In this document: piece after piece, positions 39,035-49,098 of the stretch
Position numbering within the stretch: position 1 is the first letter of the stretch
Layout: the number at the start of each line of letters is the position of its first letter
NCBI GenBank assembly: GCA_022486625.1
Contig: JAKVKH010000005.1
Location: 1-64,000, forward strand
Length of the DNA stretch: 64,000 nt
Direction: 5' to 3'
Origin: Butyrivibrio sp.
GTDB lineage: Bacteria; Bacillota; Clostridia; Lachnospirales; Lachnospiraceae
Program-made: the position numbers and the translations under genes
The notes under the pieces: generated by a model
Told to the model about the DNA's origin: nothing
Seen by the model: only the letters and a program-made list of their open reading frames with translations
Databases searched by the model: none

Positions 39035-39879
39035 CATCGCTGAAAGACTCCTTTCAGAGCATGCTCTTTATTGACTGCCCGGCCTGCAAAAGGCGTGCTC
39101 TGAAGTCAAAGTGGGAGAAAAACAACTACATATGCCCGATCTGCGGCCATTACCGCACAATGAACGCCTATGACCGCCTTGCCGCACTGTTTGACCCGGG
39201 CAGCATGCATGAACTGGACCGGAAATACCCTGCTGCAGATCCTCTTCAGTTTCCTGATTATCAGGAAAAGCTGAAACAGCAGAAACAGAAAACCGGGCTG
39301 AATGAGGCCGTGGTCACTGCAACCGGCAGAATCGGAGGCATAAACTGCGTCGTTGCCGTTCTCGACAGCCGTTTTTTCATGGGATCCATGAGCAGTGCGG
39401 TTGGAGAAAAGGTAACACGTGCAATTGAACATGCTACCGTAAAAAAGCTTCCGCTGATCATTTTTTCTGCCAGCGGAGGTGCCCGGATGCAGGAAGGCAT
39501 TTATTCCCTGATGCAGATGGCCAAAACTGCTTCCGCAATTGAAGCCTTTTCCAGACAGGGTGGTCTGTATATCAGTTATCTGACTCATCCGACCACCGGC
39601 GGTGTCACCGCAAGCTTTGCCACTCTTGGAGACATTACGCTTGCTGAACCCGGTGCCCTGATCGGTTTTGCCGGTCCGCGTGTAATTGAGCAGACCATCC
39701 ATGCAAAGCTCCCAAAAGGGTTTCAGCGAAGTGAATATCTGGAATCTCATGGCTTTGTGGACAAAATTGTGCCCAGAAATGAAATGCGAAACACACTGAT
39801 TGACCTTCTTCGGCTTCACAATCAGAAGGCCGGCGGAAACGGTTTTACCGTCATCCGTGACTTTGCACAGAAAGCTTAA
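39031..39879 (+). CDS. accD: acetyl-CoA carboxylase carboxyltransferase subunit beta
   Basis: N-terminal zinc ribbon CPACKRRALKSKWEKNNYICPICGHY; IIFSASGGARMQEG. Confidence 0.95.
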   Translation: MTSLKDSFQSMLFIDCPACKRRALKSKWEKNNYICPICGHYRTMNAYDRLAALFDPGSMHELDRKYPAADPLQFPDYQEKLKQQKQKTGLNEAVVTATGRIGGINCVVAVLDSRFFMGSMSSAVGEKVTRAIEHATVKKLPLIIFSASGGARMQEGIYSLMQMAKTASAIEAFSRQGGLYISYLTHPTTGGVTASFATLGDITLAEPGALIGFAGPRVIEQTIHAKLPKGFQRSEYLESHGFVDKIVPRNEMRNTLIDLLRLHNQKAGGNGFTVIRDFAQKA

Positions 39880-39896
39880 GAAAGGCGGGAAACACT

Positions 39897-40724
39897 ATGG
39901 AAAAAGAAGCCCTGACACCTGCACAGAAGGTATCACTGGCCCGCAATATCAACCGTCCTCACATTGAGGACTTTATCCATGCACTTTTCACAGATTTTTT
40001 TGAGCAGAAAGGGGACCATCTCTTCGATGAAGACCGCAGTATCTTAGGCGGCATCGCACGTTACAGAGGCATTCCCGTTACTGTTGTCGGACATCATAAA
40101 GGACATGGTATGGAAGATAACGTTGCCTTTAACTTTGGCATGCCCCGCCCGGAAGGTTATCGCAAGGCACTCCGGATCATGGAGCAGGCAGAAAAATTCC
40201 ATCGTCCGATCATCACCTTTGTTGACACTCCTGGTGCATATCCGGGGAAAGAAGCCGAAGAACATGGACAGGGAGAAGCCATTGCACGTAATCTTGCTGC
40301 CATGAGCAGTTTCAACGTCCCCATCATCTCCATCGTCACCGGCGAAGGCAATTCCGGCGGTGCACTTGCACTCAGTGTTGCCAATCGGATTCTGATGCTG
40401 GAAAACGCCGTCTACTCTGTCCTGAGCCCGGAAGGTTTTGCCAGTATTCTGTGGAAAGATGCCGGAAGGCATGAAGAAGCCTGTGCCATGATGAAGCTGA
40501 CTTCCATTGACCTTAAGGATGCCGGCGTAGCAGATGAAATTATCAGAGAACCGGAAGGCGGCGCACATCTGGATCCGAATCAGCTGTATCTGGAGCTTGA
40601 TGGCGTATTAAACCGCAATCTGAAAGAACTGATGCAGATGTCCCCGGATGACATCGTTTCCGACAGAAGAAATAAGTTCCGCCATCTCGGAGAAATACAG
40701 GAGGCCGCCAGCATTACAGGATGA
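39897..40724 (+). CDS. accA: acetyl-CoA carboxylase carboxyltransferase subunit alpha
   Basis: FVDTPGAYPGKEAEEHGQGEAIARNL. Confidence 0.95.
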   Translation: MEKEALTPAQKVSLARNINRPHIEDFIHALFTDFFEQKGDHLFDEDRSILGGIARYRGIPVTVVGHHKGHGMEDNVAFNFGMPRPEGYRKALRIMEQAEKFHRPIITFVDTPGAYPGKEAEEHGQGEAIARNLAAMSSFNVPIISIVTGEGNSGGALALSVANRILMLENAVYSVLSPEGFASILWKDAGRHEEACAMMKLTSIDLKDAGVADEIIREPEGGAHLDPNQLYLELDGVLNRNLKELMQMSPDDIVSDRRNKFRHLGEIQEAASITG

Positions 40725-40755
40725 TCTGCATTCCTGTGACTGCCGTATAAAACAT

Positions 40756-41694
40756 ATGAACGGATTACAAATCATTGCTGCCGGTGCAGCACATCCCGGC
40801 AGGTCTGTCAGCAATGACGACCTGGCAAAAGTCGTGGAAACAGACGATGAATGGATTTACAGCCGCACCGGAATTCATTCACGCTTCTTCTGTGAGGGAG
40901 AGGAAAGTTGTGTCAGTCTTGCCATAAACGCTGCAAAACTGGCACTTGAAAGATCCGGTCTGCCCGCAGGCAGTATCGGATGCTGTATCTGTGCCACCAT
41001 GTCCGGTGACTATGCAACGCCCGGTGTCTCCTGCCTTGTGCAACAGGCACTCGGGCTGCGCGAAGACATTCCGGTCATGGATCTCAACGCCGCCTGCAGC
41101 GGCTTTATTTACGCTCTGGAAACTGCGCGGGGGCTCCTTGCTGAAGCTGAATCCCCTTATGCACTGATTATTGGTGTGGAACAGCTTTCAAGGCTTCTGG
41201 ACATGACAGACCGCAGCACCTGCGTTCTGTTCGGAGACGGTGGCGGCGCTGTTGTCGTCAGATGTATCCCTTCTGCTGCACACGCTGCCATTTTAGGGGC
41301 ACGCGGCGGAATGCAGATCTGCTGCCGCGGCGCCGGTTATGAACACAGTTATATTGAAATGGATGGAAAAGCAGTCTTTCGTTTCGCGGTAGAAGCAATT
41401 CCGAAATGCATCAGTTACCTCCTGACACATGCAGAACTGACTCTTGAGGATATTGATTACGTAATCTGTCATCAGGCAAATGCACGTATCATTGATCACT
41501 GTGTCAGAAAACTGAAGGCAGATCCCGGTAAATTCTATCAGGACATGGATCATTTCGGAAATACCAGCGCCGCTTCCATTCCACTTGCTCTGAATGAAAT
41601 GTATGAAAACGGTCTGCTCCACCCTGGTCAGAAGCTTCTGCTTGTTGGCTTTGGAAGCGGTCTTACCTGGGGCGGCATTCTGGTTTCCATATAA
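40756..41694 (+). CDS. fabH: beta-ketoacyl-ACP synthase III
   Basis: DLNAACSGFIYAL active site, CHQANARIIDH, GNTSAASIPLAL; start MNGLQII. Confidence 0.95.
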   Translation: MNGLQIIAAGAAHPGRSVSNDDLAKVVETDDEWIYSRTGIHSRFFCEGEESCVSLAINAAKLALERSGLPAGSIGCCICATMSGDYATPGVSCLVQQALGLREDIPVMDLNAACSGFIYALETARGLLAEAESPYALIIGVEQLSRLLDMTDRSTCVLFGDGGGAVVVRCIPSAAHAAILGARGGMQICCRGAGYEHSYIEMDGKAVFRFAVEAIPKCISYLLTHAELTLEDIDYVICHQANARIIDHCVRKLKADPGKFYQDMDHFGNTSAASIPLALNEMYENGLLHPGQKLLLVGFGSGLTWGGILVSI

Positions 41695-41728
41695 AAATAT
41701 ATTGTCATTAAGTAAAAGAGGAAAGCGC

Positions 41729-42658
41729 ATGAAATATATCAGTGAAATTCTGGGAATTCATTATCCCATTCTGCAGGGCGGCATGGCCAATATTGCAAAC
41801 GGCACTTTTGCTGCTGCCTGCTCCAACGCCGGAGGCCTTGGAATCATCGGCACCGGCGGTATGGATGCCGATCAGCTGCAAAAAGAAATCCGCATCTGCA
41901 GATCTCTTACAACGCATCCGTTTGGTGTCAACATCATGCTGATGCATCCTCAGGCGGATCTGTTCGCACAGATTGTCATCTCAGAGCATGTCCCTGTTGT
42001 AACCACAGGTGCCGGAAATCCCGGAAAATACATGGAGCGTTTTAAAAAATCCGGAATCTACGTCATTCCTGTCGTTGCCGCACCGATTCTGGCAAAACAC
42101 CTGGAAGACTGCGGCGCCGATGCCGTCATTGCAGAAGGATGCGAAAGCGGCGGACATATCGGTGAAATGACCACAATGACACTTCTCCCGCAGGTCTGTG
42201 ATGCTGTTTCCATCCCGGTCATCGCAGCCGGCGGTATTGCAGACAAAAGACAGATGGCAGCTGTTCTTGCTCTTGGCGCATGCGGCGTCCAGGTCGGTAC
42301 CTGCCTGCTTGCAAGCTGCGAATGCCCGGTTCACGAAAATTACAAAGCTGCAGTTCTGAAAGCAAAAGGTTCCGATACTATTGTCACCGGCAGAATCGGC
42401 GGTACTCCCGTACGTGTTCTGAAAAACCGGATGAGCCGTGAATATGTCCGTCAGGAAAAAGCCGGCGCAGATAAAGAAACACTGGAGCGCTTTACCCTTG
42501 GAAGTCTCCGCCGCGCAGTCTTTGACGGGGACACCGATACCGGAAGTCTCATGGCCGGACAGACCTGCGGACAACTGACGAAAATCCGGCCTGTTGCCGA
42601 TATTTTTGCAGACCTCTGTCAGGATCTGATACCGGAATCTGATCCCTCACGGGAATAA
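41729..42658 (+). CDS. fabK: FMN-dependent enoyl-ACP reductase II
   Basis: YPILQGGMANIANGTFAAACSNAGGLGIIGTGGM; SGGHIGEMTTM; operon context. Confidence 0.92.
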   Translation: MKYISEILGIHYPILQGGMANIANGTFAAACSNAGGLGIIGTGGMDADQLQKEIRICRSLTTHPFGVNIMLMHPQADLFAQIVISEHVPVVTTGAGNPGKYMERFKKSGIYVIPVVAAPILAKHLEDCGADAVIAEGCESGGHIGEMTTMTLLPQVCDAVSIPVIAAGGIADKRQMAAVLALGACGVQVGTCLLASCECPVHENYKAAVLKAKGSDTIVTGRIGGTPVRVLKNRMSREYVRQEKAGADKETLERFTLGSLRRAVFDGDTDTGSLMAGQTCGQLTKIRPVADIFADLCQDLIPESDPSRE

Positions 42659-42695
42659 AGTTTTACTGCCACTGCAGTTGAAAGGACAGAACACA

Positions 42696-43649
42696 ATGAA
42701 AACAGCTTTTTTATATGCCGGTCAGGGAAGTCAGCATGCCGGAATGGGGCAGGATCTCTATGACAGTTTCCCGCAGTTCCGGTCAGCCTTCGACAGCGCC
42801 GATCCCGGCTTTGATCTTCATAAACTCTGCTTTGAGGATCCTGACGGACTCCTCATGCAGACAAAGTACACACAGCCCTGCCTTGTCGCCTTTGCTGTCG
42901 GCATGACTGCCATCCTCAGGGATGCCGGAATCACGCCTGATTACGCCGCCGGCCTTTCGCTCGGCGAATACTCCGCACTTGAAGCTGCAGGCGTATTTGA
43001 CGCAGCAGCTGCGATCCGCACTGCCGCATTTCGTGGTAAAGCCATGGCTGAAGCTTCCAGAGGTATTGACTGCGGTATGACCGCCGTCCTTGGTCTGTCC
43101 GAGGAACTACTGCAAAACTGCTGTGACACTGCTTCCGCGCAGAACGACGGCATTGTTTCGATCTGCAATTACAACTGCCCCGGTCAGCTCGTCATCGGCG
43201 GTTCAAAAGATGCGGTTAATGCAGCTGCAGAACTTGCAAAAGCAGCCGGTGCAATGCGCTGTATCCCGCTCTCTGTCAGTGGTCCTTTCCATACCCGCCT
43301 GATGCAGCCGGCGGGTGAAGCACTGAAGTCCCGCTTTGATCAGATGAACTTTGCTCCCATGCAGTTCCCCGTTCTTTTCAACTGCCTCGGCAGAGAAAAT
43401 ACCGAAGGTCTTCCGATTCCGGAGCTGCTGGTTCGCCAGGTACAGAGAAGCGTCCGCATGGAATCCATCATTCGAAGGCTCTTTGAACTGGGTGTTACCG
43501 AATTCATTGAAATCGGCCCCGGGCATACTCTGACCGGTTTCGTCAAAAAAACTGCAAAAGCCATCGGCGTTACGGATTATCACTGCACCCCTCTTGAAAG
43601 CCGGGAAGAAGTAAACGATTTTCTTTCCCCGTTTCAGAAAGGAAACTGA
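42696..43649 (+). CDS. fabD: malonyl-CoA:ACP transacylase
   Basis: FLYAGQGSQHAGMG, GLSLGEYSAL. Confidence 0.95.
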   Translation: MKTAFLYAGQGSQHAGMGQDLYDSFPQFRSAFDSADPGFDLHKLCFEDPDGLLMQTKYTQPCLVAFAVGMTAILRDAGITPDYAAGLSLGEYSALEAAGVFDAAAAIRTAAFRGKAMAEASRGIDCGMTAVLGLSEELLQNCCDTASAQNDGIVSICNYNCPGQLVIGGSKDAVNAAAELAKAAGAMRCIPLSVSGPFHTRLMQPAGEALKSRFDQMNFAPMQFPVLFNCLGRENTEGLPIPELLVRQVQRSVRMESIIRRLFELGVTEFIEIGPGHTLTGFVKKTAKAIGVTDYHCTPLESREEVNDFLSPFQKGN

Positions 43650-43653
43650 ACCC

Positions 43654-44412
43654 ATGGAACAGAATCAGCCGTTAAAAAGAGTCGCACTCATCACCGGCGC
43701 AAGCCGCGGAATCGGTCGTGCCATCTCCATTTCACTTGCTGCAGAAGGTATGAATGTCTGTATTAATTATGCAGGAAATGAAGCTGCCGCACTGAAGACA
43801 AAAGCATTATGTGAAGAAGCTTCCCCTGATATTACCGCCCTGACCGTCCAGGCAGACATTTCTTCTGAGGAAGGCTGCCATACACTGATTCAAAGTGCAC
43901 TGGATGCCTTTGGCAGAATCGATGTCCTTATTAATAATGCCGGAATCACACAGGATAATCTCCTGGTCCGGATGGATACACAACAGTTCGACCGCGTAAT
44001 TGCACTGAATCTGCGAGGCGCATTTCTGTGCTGTCAGGCGGTGACCAGAACCATGATGAAGCAACGCTATGGCCGCATCATCAATATTTCAAGTATTGTA
44101 GGTCTGCATGGAAATGCCGGACAGGTGAATTATGCTGCCAGCAAGGCCGGCCTCATCGGTCTGACCAAAAGCATCGCCAAGGAACTTGCCAGCAGAAACA
44201 TCACTGCCAATGCCATTGCTCCAGGATTTATTGAAACAGACATGTCCGCAGCCATGACTGATGCAGCAAAAGCTGCAACGCTCGCACAGATTCCCTGTGG
44301 CAGAGAAGGCTTGCCTTCTGATGTCGCTGAAGCGGTCCGGTTTCTTGCTTCTGAAAAAGCATCTTATATTACAGGCCAGGTACTTGGCGTAGATGGAGGA
44401 ATGGGTATATGA
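43654..44412 (+). CDS. fabG: 3-oxoacyl-ACP reductase
   Basis: TGASRGIG, NNAG, YAASKAGL, C-terminal VLGVDGGMGI. Confidence 0.96.
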   Translation: MEQNQPLKRVALITGASRGIGRAISISLAAEGMNVCINYAGNEAAALKTKALCEEASPDITALTVQADISSEEGCHTLIQSALDAFGRIDVLINNAGITQDNLLVRMDTQQFDRVIALNLRGAFLCCQAVTRTMMKQRYGRIINISSIVGLHGNAGQVNYAASKAGLIGLTKSIAKELASRNITANAIAPGFIETDMSAAMTDAAKAATLAQIPCGREGLPSDVAEAVRFLASEKASYITGQVLGVDGGMGI

Positions 44413-45692
44413 ATCAGAGAAGAGTAGTCGTAACCGGTCTTGGTACAGTCAATCCGACCGGAAACAGCGTTTCCGAAAGCTGGAAAGCCATTCGGGAGGG
44501 TCAAAACGGCATCACACCAATCACACGGTTTGATGCCACAAACTTCAAAGTCAAACTGGCTGGTGAAGTCAAAGACTTTGCTCCGGAAAAGCGAATGGAT
44601 AAACGTGAAGCAAGGCGCATGGCACGCTTTACACAGTTTGCGCTCTATGCTGCCGAAGAAGCCATCCATGACAGCGGTATTCTGGGCGCTCCGCTTTCTG
44701 ATGACACCCTCAGACCCTTTGAGCAGAAAATACCCGCCGGAGACGCCGCACACACCGGTGTAATCATCTCCAGCGGAATCGGCGGGATCGATGTCATTGA
44801 ACAGGAACACAGCCGGGGTATGGAAAAGGGCTGGGAAAGAGTCAGTCCGTTCTTTATTCCAATGACCATCTGCAATATGGCTGCTGCAAGAGTTGCCATT
44901 TCACATGGACTTAAGGGGATATGCACCTGCCCTGTTACTGCCTGCGCAGGCGGAAGTAATGCAATCGGTGATGCCTTTCACAGAATCCGCGACGGATATG
45001 AAGAAGTCATGATCTGCGGCGGAACCGAAGCTGCCATCACGCCTTTAAGCATCGGCGGATTTTCCAGCATGACCGCCCTTTCCTACGCAGAAGATCCTGC
45101 AAGAGGCAGCATTCCGTTTGACGCCGAAAGAAACGGCTTTGTCATGGGAGAAGGAAGCGGTATCCTGGTACTGGAAGAGCTGTCACATGCGCAAAAGAGA
45201 AATGCCCACATTTATGCGGAAATCATCGGCTATGGTGTGAACTGCGATGCGTATCACATCACAGCGCCCGCACCGGACGGTGCAGGCGGCGCAGAATGTA
45301 TGCGCCTTGCCCTGAAAGATGCAGGCATCACACCGGATCAGATTAATTACATCAATGCACACGGTACATCCACACACTTAAATGATGCCGGAGAAACACA
45401 CGCCATCAAAACAGTCTTTGGTGAACATGCCCGTCACCTTGCCGTATCCAGCACCAAATCCATGACCGGTCACCTTCTGGGCGGCGCCGGCGGCATAGAA
45501 GCCGTTTTCTCCTGTATGGCCCTGCAGGACCAGTTCATTCCGCCAACCATCAACCTGAAGGTTCCTGATCCGGAATGTGACCTTGACTACGTTCCCGGTA
45601 CCGGCAGAAACGCTGCCTTAAGCTGTGTTCTCAGTAACAGTCTTGGCTTTGGCGGACACAACGCCAGCCTGATCTTCCGCAGCTTTCATTAA
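44409..45692 (+). CDS. fabF: beta-ketoacyl-ACP synthase II
   Basis: VVVTGLGTVNPTGNSV, VTACAGGSNAIG, NAHGTSTHLND. Confidence 0.96.
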   Translation: MNQRRVVVTGLGTVNPTGNSVSESWKAIREGQNGITPITRFDATNFKVKLAGEVKDFAPEKRMDKREARRMARFTQFALYAAEEAIHDSGILGAPLSDDTLRPFEQKIPAGDAAHTGVIISSGIGGIDVIEQEHSRGMEKGWERVSPFFIPMTICNMAAARVAISHGLKGICTCPVTACAGGSNAIGDAFHRIRDGYEEVMICGGTEAAITPLSIGGFSSMTALSYAEDPARGSIPFDAERNGFVMGEGSGILVLEELSHAQKRNAHIYAEIIGYGVNCDAYHITAPAPDGAGGAECMRLALKDAGITPDQINYINAHGTSTHLNDAGETHAIKTVFGEHARHLAVSSTKSMTGHLLGGAGGIEAVFSCMALQDQFIPPTINLKVPDPECDLDYVPGTGRNAALSCVLSNSLGFGGHNASLIFRSFH

Positions 45693-45714
45693 TGTGAAAT
45701 AAGGAAATGAGGAT

Positions 45715-46209
45715 ATGATGAATCAGAATGAAACGATAAATGAAACCACAGACAGAATGCCTCCTGCGCCCCGAGAATTTCCTCACCATCTGACCGCAGA
45801 AGGCATAGCGGATATTCTGCCGCACAGATACCCTTTTGCGCTGGTTGACCAGATTCTGGATTACGAACCGGGAAAATGGGCAATCGGCATCAAATGTGTC
45901 AGCATGAATGAGCCTTTTTTCACCGGTCATTTTCCAGGGCACCCGGTCATGCCTGGCGTCCTGCTTCTGGAAGCACTTGCACAGACCGGTGCTGTCGCGC
46001 TTCTGTCTCTTCCTGAAAACCGGGGGAAAATCGCACTCTTTGGCGGCATTAATAAAGCACGTTTCAAGCGCCAGGTCATCCCCGGAGATGTAGTCACGCT
46101 TCAGTGTGAACTGACGCGTCAGGAAGGTCCTCTGGGCATTGGGGAAGCTACTGCAAAAGTAAATGGAAAAATCTGTGTCCGTGCAGAACTTCTTTTCGCA
46201 ATTTCGTAA
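45715..46209 (+). CDS. fabZ: 3-hydroxyacyl-ACP dehydratase
   Basis: ILPHRYPFALVDQI, FFTGHFPGHPVMPGVLLLEALAQ. Confidence 0.95.
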   Translation: MMNQNETINETTDRMPPAPREFPHHLTAEGIADILPHRYPFALVDQILDYEPGKWAIGIKCVSMNEPFFTGHFPGHPVMPGVLLLEALAQTGAVALLSLPENRGKIALFGGINKARFKRQVIPGDVVTLQCELTRQEGPLGIGEATAKVNGKICVRAELLFAIS

Positions 46210-46251
46210 TTTCCAGACATTACATATCTTCCATTTCACGAGAAAACTGAT

Positions 46252-46268
46252 ATAATTAATATAATTAT
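46252..46268. promoter_or_regulatory. perfect palindrome upstream of marR-like gene (candidate operator)
   Basis: ATAATTA-ATA-TAATTAT overlapping TATAAT -10-like box. Confidence 0.65.
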
Positions 46269-46286
46269 CGTACAGGAGGATATGCC

Positions 46287-46751
46287 TTGAACAATTTTGA
46301 TCAATCTCTTACCGAAATCTACAATAAACTGCGTATTCATTTCTATATGCAGATTTTTTCCAAATTTGAACATCGTGAGGCTACGCTGACCACAGTGGAA
46401 GCTTTCAGTATGGAATGCATTATGGCACTTGGTGAGCCTACCATTGCACAGTTCGCCCGCATGATGAGTATCTCTGCTCCGAATGCCGCATATCGTGTCA
46501 GCAGCCTTCTGCAGAAAGGCTACGTGGAAAAGATCCAGTCCACAGAGGATCAGCGTGAACACCATCTGCGCCCGACAGAGAAATATCTGAAGTATTACAA
46601 CATCAATAATGCCTATTTAAAAACAATTGATGAGCGCTGTAAGGAACGTTTTACTCCTGAAGATTATAAGAAGCTGACAGAGCTCCTGACCGTGATCAAT
46701 GATGAACTGATGCCGGAACTGAATCTGGACAGATTCAAGAAACGCAATTAA
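46287..46751 (+). CDS. MarR-family regulator (FabT-like by context), TTG start
   Basis: wHTH TIAQFARMMSISAPNAAYRVSSLLQKGYVEKIQSTEDQREHHLRPT; SD AGGAGG seven nt before TTG. Confidence 0.88.
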   Translation: MNNFDQSLTEIYNKLRIHFYMQIFSKFEHREATLTTVEAFSMECIMALGEPTIAQFARMMSISAPNAAYRVSSLLQKGYVEKIQSTEDQREHHLRPTEKYLKYYNINNAYLKTIDERCKERFTPEDYKKLTELLTVINDELMPELNLDRFKKRN

Positions 46752-46763
46752 GCAGATATACTG

Positions 46764-46807
46764 AAACAGCCACAGAAGACCGATAATCCGGTTTTCTGTG
46801 GCTGTTT
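46764..46807. terminator. bidirectional terminator between marR-like and GH3 genes
   Basis: AAACAGCCACAGAA (46764-46777) / TTCTGTGGCTGTTT (46794-46807). Confidence 0.85.
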
Positions 46808-46824
46808 TTGATTCTGAATATGTA

Positions 46825-49098
46825 TTACAGACTCTGATTCAGCATGGCAATCAGACCTTCCATCTGTTCCAGATTCATCATGCCAAAGCTGACAAGTGAT
46901 TTCAGCGGCATTCCCGCCATCATCTCCTGCATCATTTTATCCGATACCGCTTCCTGCCCTGCATCAGATGATGACTGCGTAAGCGGAGAATCTTTACCGG
47001 CTTCCTGCATCATTTTCTGAACTGTCTGCGCCGTACGCGGATCTGACATCAGTTCTCCGATGGTTGTATCTCCCGCTACCTTAAGCGGCAGAAGCTTTTC
47101 TGTCTTAAAGCTGATCCGTCCGCTGCAGCGGATATCATCGCTGGCGCTTCCGATCAGGAGTTCATAATCTCCTGACGGCGCATACCAGTCGCCAAGCCGT
47201 TCTTCAAAATAGGAAAGATCTCTTGCACAGATCTGCATCTGAACCGTCTTCGTTTCTCCGGGTTCAAGTTCTGTCTTGGCAAATCCCTTCAGTTCCTTCA
47301 GCGGACGTTCCGCCGTTTTGTTCAGATCACGGACATAAAGCTGAACAACTTCCTTTCCCTTTACAGAACCGGTATTTTTCACATCGACACTGACCGTAAG
47401 AATCGAATCACCTGTCATATGGTCTGCAGACACCTTCATATGATCATAGGCAAAGGTCGTATAGGACAGCCCATGTCCGAATGCCCATCTGACCGGAAGT
47501 TTTTTCGTATCATAATAACGATACCCGACAAATACGCCTTCTGCATATCTGGCAGTATGTCCGTCTCCCGGGAAGAACAGATAGCTGGGATTATCTTCAA
47601 GATGAAGCGGAAATGACTCTGCAAGATGCCCGCTGGGATTTACCTCGCCGTACAGCAGCTGATCTGTTGCTTCACCAACGCCCTGACCGCCAAGATACAT
47701 TTCCAGAATTCCTGCTGTACGTTCCGCCCATGGACATTCCACAGGACTTCCGTTATGAAGAATTACAACCGTATTGGGCTGCACCTTCAAGACTGCTTCA
47801 ATCATCCTGTTCTGGCACTCCGGCAGCTTCATATTATCCCTGTCATAGCCTTCAGATTCAAAAGAATCCGGAAGTCCGGCAAAGATCACTGCAACATCCG
47901 CTTCCACTGCGGCTGCAACTGCCTTTCTGATTTCTTCCTCATCTTCCACATCCGCATCTGCAGAGAATCCTTTAACATAAGTCACTTTCCTGCCTTTTCT
48001 CTGTGCTGAAGACAATGCAGAAGTCACCTTTGAGGAATTGATATGGCTGGATCCGCCGCCCTGATAACGTGGCTTATCCGCAAATTCACCAATATAGGCA
48101 ATCCTGTCTGAAGCCTTTAACGGCAGCACGCCATTATTCTGTAAAAGAACTGCACACTGCGTTTCGATTTCAACTGCCTTTTCATGGTCTGCATCTCTGT
48201 CAAACACCGCTTCCGGATGTCTGTGATCCACATAAGAGAAAATCACTTCCAGAATACGTTCTGCTGCCTGGTCCACAAGCTTCTCATCCAGCATGCCGCT
48301 TTGTACCGCTTCCACAATTTTACGGTCATTTTCTCCGTTTGATGCCGGCATCTCCAGATCAAGTCCTGCGCGAATACCCTGAACGCGGTCATCCACTGCA
48401 CCCCAGTCCGTCATGACATAGCCCTTGAATCCCCAGTCTCTGCGCAGTACCTGCGTCAGAAGCCATTGATTATCCGAAGAATAGGTTCCGTTGATCTTGT
48501 TATAGCTGCACATCACAGTCTTTGGCTGTGCCTTCTTTACCGCCTCTTCAAACGCCGGGAAATATATTTCACGAAGCGTACGTTCGGAAACCTCATCATT
48601 TACACTCATTCTGCGGTGCTCCTGATTATTGGCCGCAAAATGCTTGATGCTGGTACCGACATCCCACTTCTGAACACCGCTGATGTAAGCCGCTGCCATT
48701 TTACCTGCCAGAAACGGATCTTCGGAAAAGTATTCAAAATTACGTCCGCATAAAGGACTCCTCTTGATATTCACCGCCGGCCCCAGTACTACGCTCAGAT
48801 CTTCCGCCTGACATTCCTGTCCGATCACATCTCCCATATGGTGAATCATTTCGGTGTCAAAACTGGAAGCTGTCGCACAGGCTGCCGGGAAACAGACTGC
48901 CACAATGCTGTCGTTGATTCCCAGGTGATCCCCTTCCTGATCCTGCTTACGCAGTCCGTGAGGGCCGTCAGATACCATAACTGCAGGAATCCCCAGTCTT
49001 TCTACCGCTTTTGTATGCCAGAAATCCGCTCCCGAACAGAGTCCGGCTTTTTCTTCCAGTGTCATTTCAGAAATCAGTTTTTTCAGATCACGTGCCAT
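46825..49098 (-). CDS. GH3 beta-glucosidase with fibronectin III-like C-terminal domain
   Basis: SDGPHGLRKQ, CSYNKINGTYSSDN, GYVMTDWGAVDDR nucleophile region, FVGYRYYDTKKLPVRWAFGHGLSYTTF. Confidence 0.94.
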   Translation of the reverse strand: MARDLKKLISEMTLEEKAGLCSGADFWHTKAVERLGIPAVMVSDGPHGLRKQDQEGDHLGINDSIVAVCFPAACATASSFDTEMIHHMGDVIGQECQAEDLSVVLGPAVNIKRSPLCGRNFEYFSEDPFLAGKMAAAYISGVQKWDVGTSIKHFAANNQEHRRMSVNDEVSERTLREIYFPAFEEAVKKAQPKTVMCSYNKINGTYSSDNQWLLTQVLRRDWGFKGYVMTDWGAVDDRVQGIRAGLDLEMPASNGENDRKIVEAVQSGMLDEKLVDQAAERILEVIFSYVDHRHPEAVFDRDADHEKAVEIETQCAVLLQNNGVLPLKASDRIAYIGEFADKPRYQGGGSSHINSSKVTSALSSAQRKGRKVTYVKGFSADADVEDEEEIRKAVAAAVEADVAVIFAGLPDSFESEGYDRDNMKLPECQNRMIEAVLKVQPNTVVILHNGSPVECPWAERTAGILEMYLGGQGVGEATDQLLYGEVNPSGHLAESFPLHLEDNPSYLFFPGDGHTARYAEGVFVGYRYYDTKKLPVRWAFGHGLSYTTFAYDHMKVSADHMTGDSILTVSVDVKNTGSVKGKEVVQLYVRDLNKTAERPLKELKGFAKTELEPGETKTVQMQICARDLSYFEERLGDWYAPSGDYELLIGSASDDIRCSGRISFKTEKLLPLKVAGDTTIGELMSDPRTAQTVQKMMQEAGKDSPLTQSSSDAGQEAVSDKMMQEMMAGMPLKSLVSFGMMNLEQMEGLIAMLNQSL

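Noticed and set aside
46282-46290. ATG-CCT-TGA mini-ORF before the MarR-like gene
   Set aside because: Only two nt from the SD, too close for efficient initiation; kept only as a note on start codon choice.
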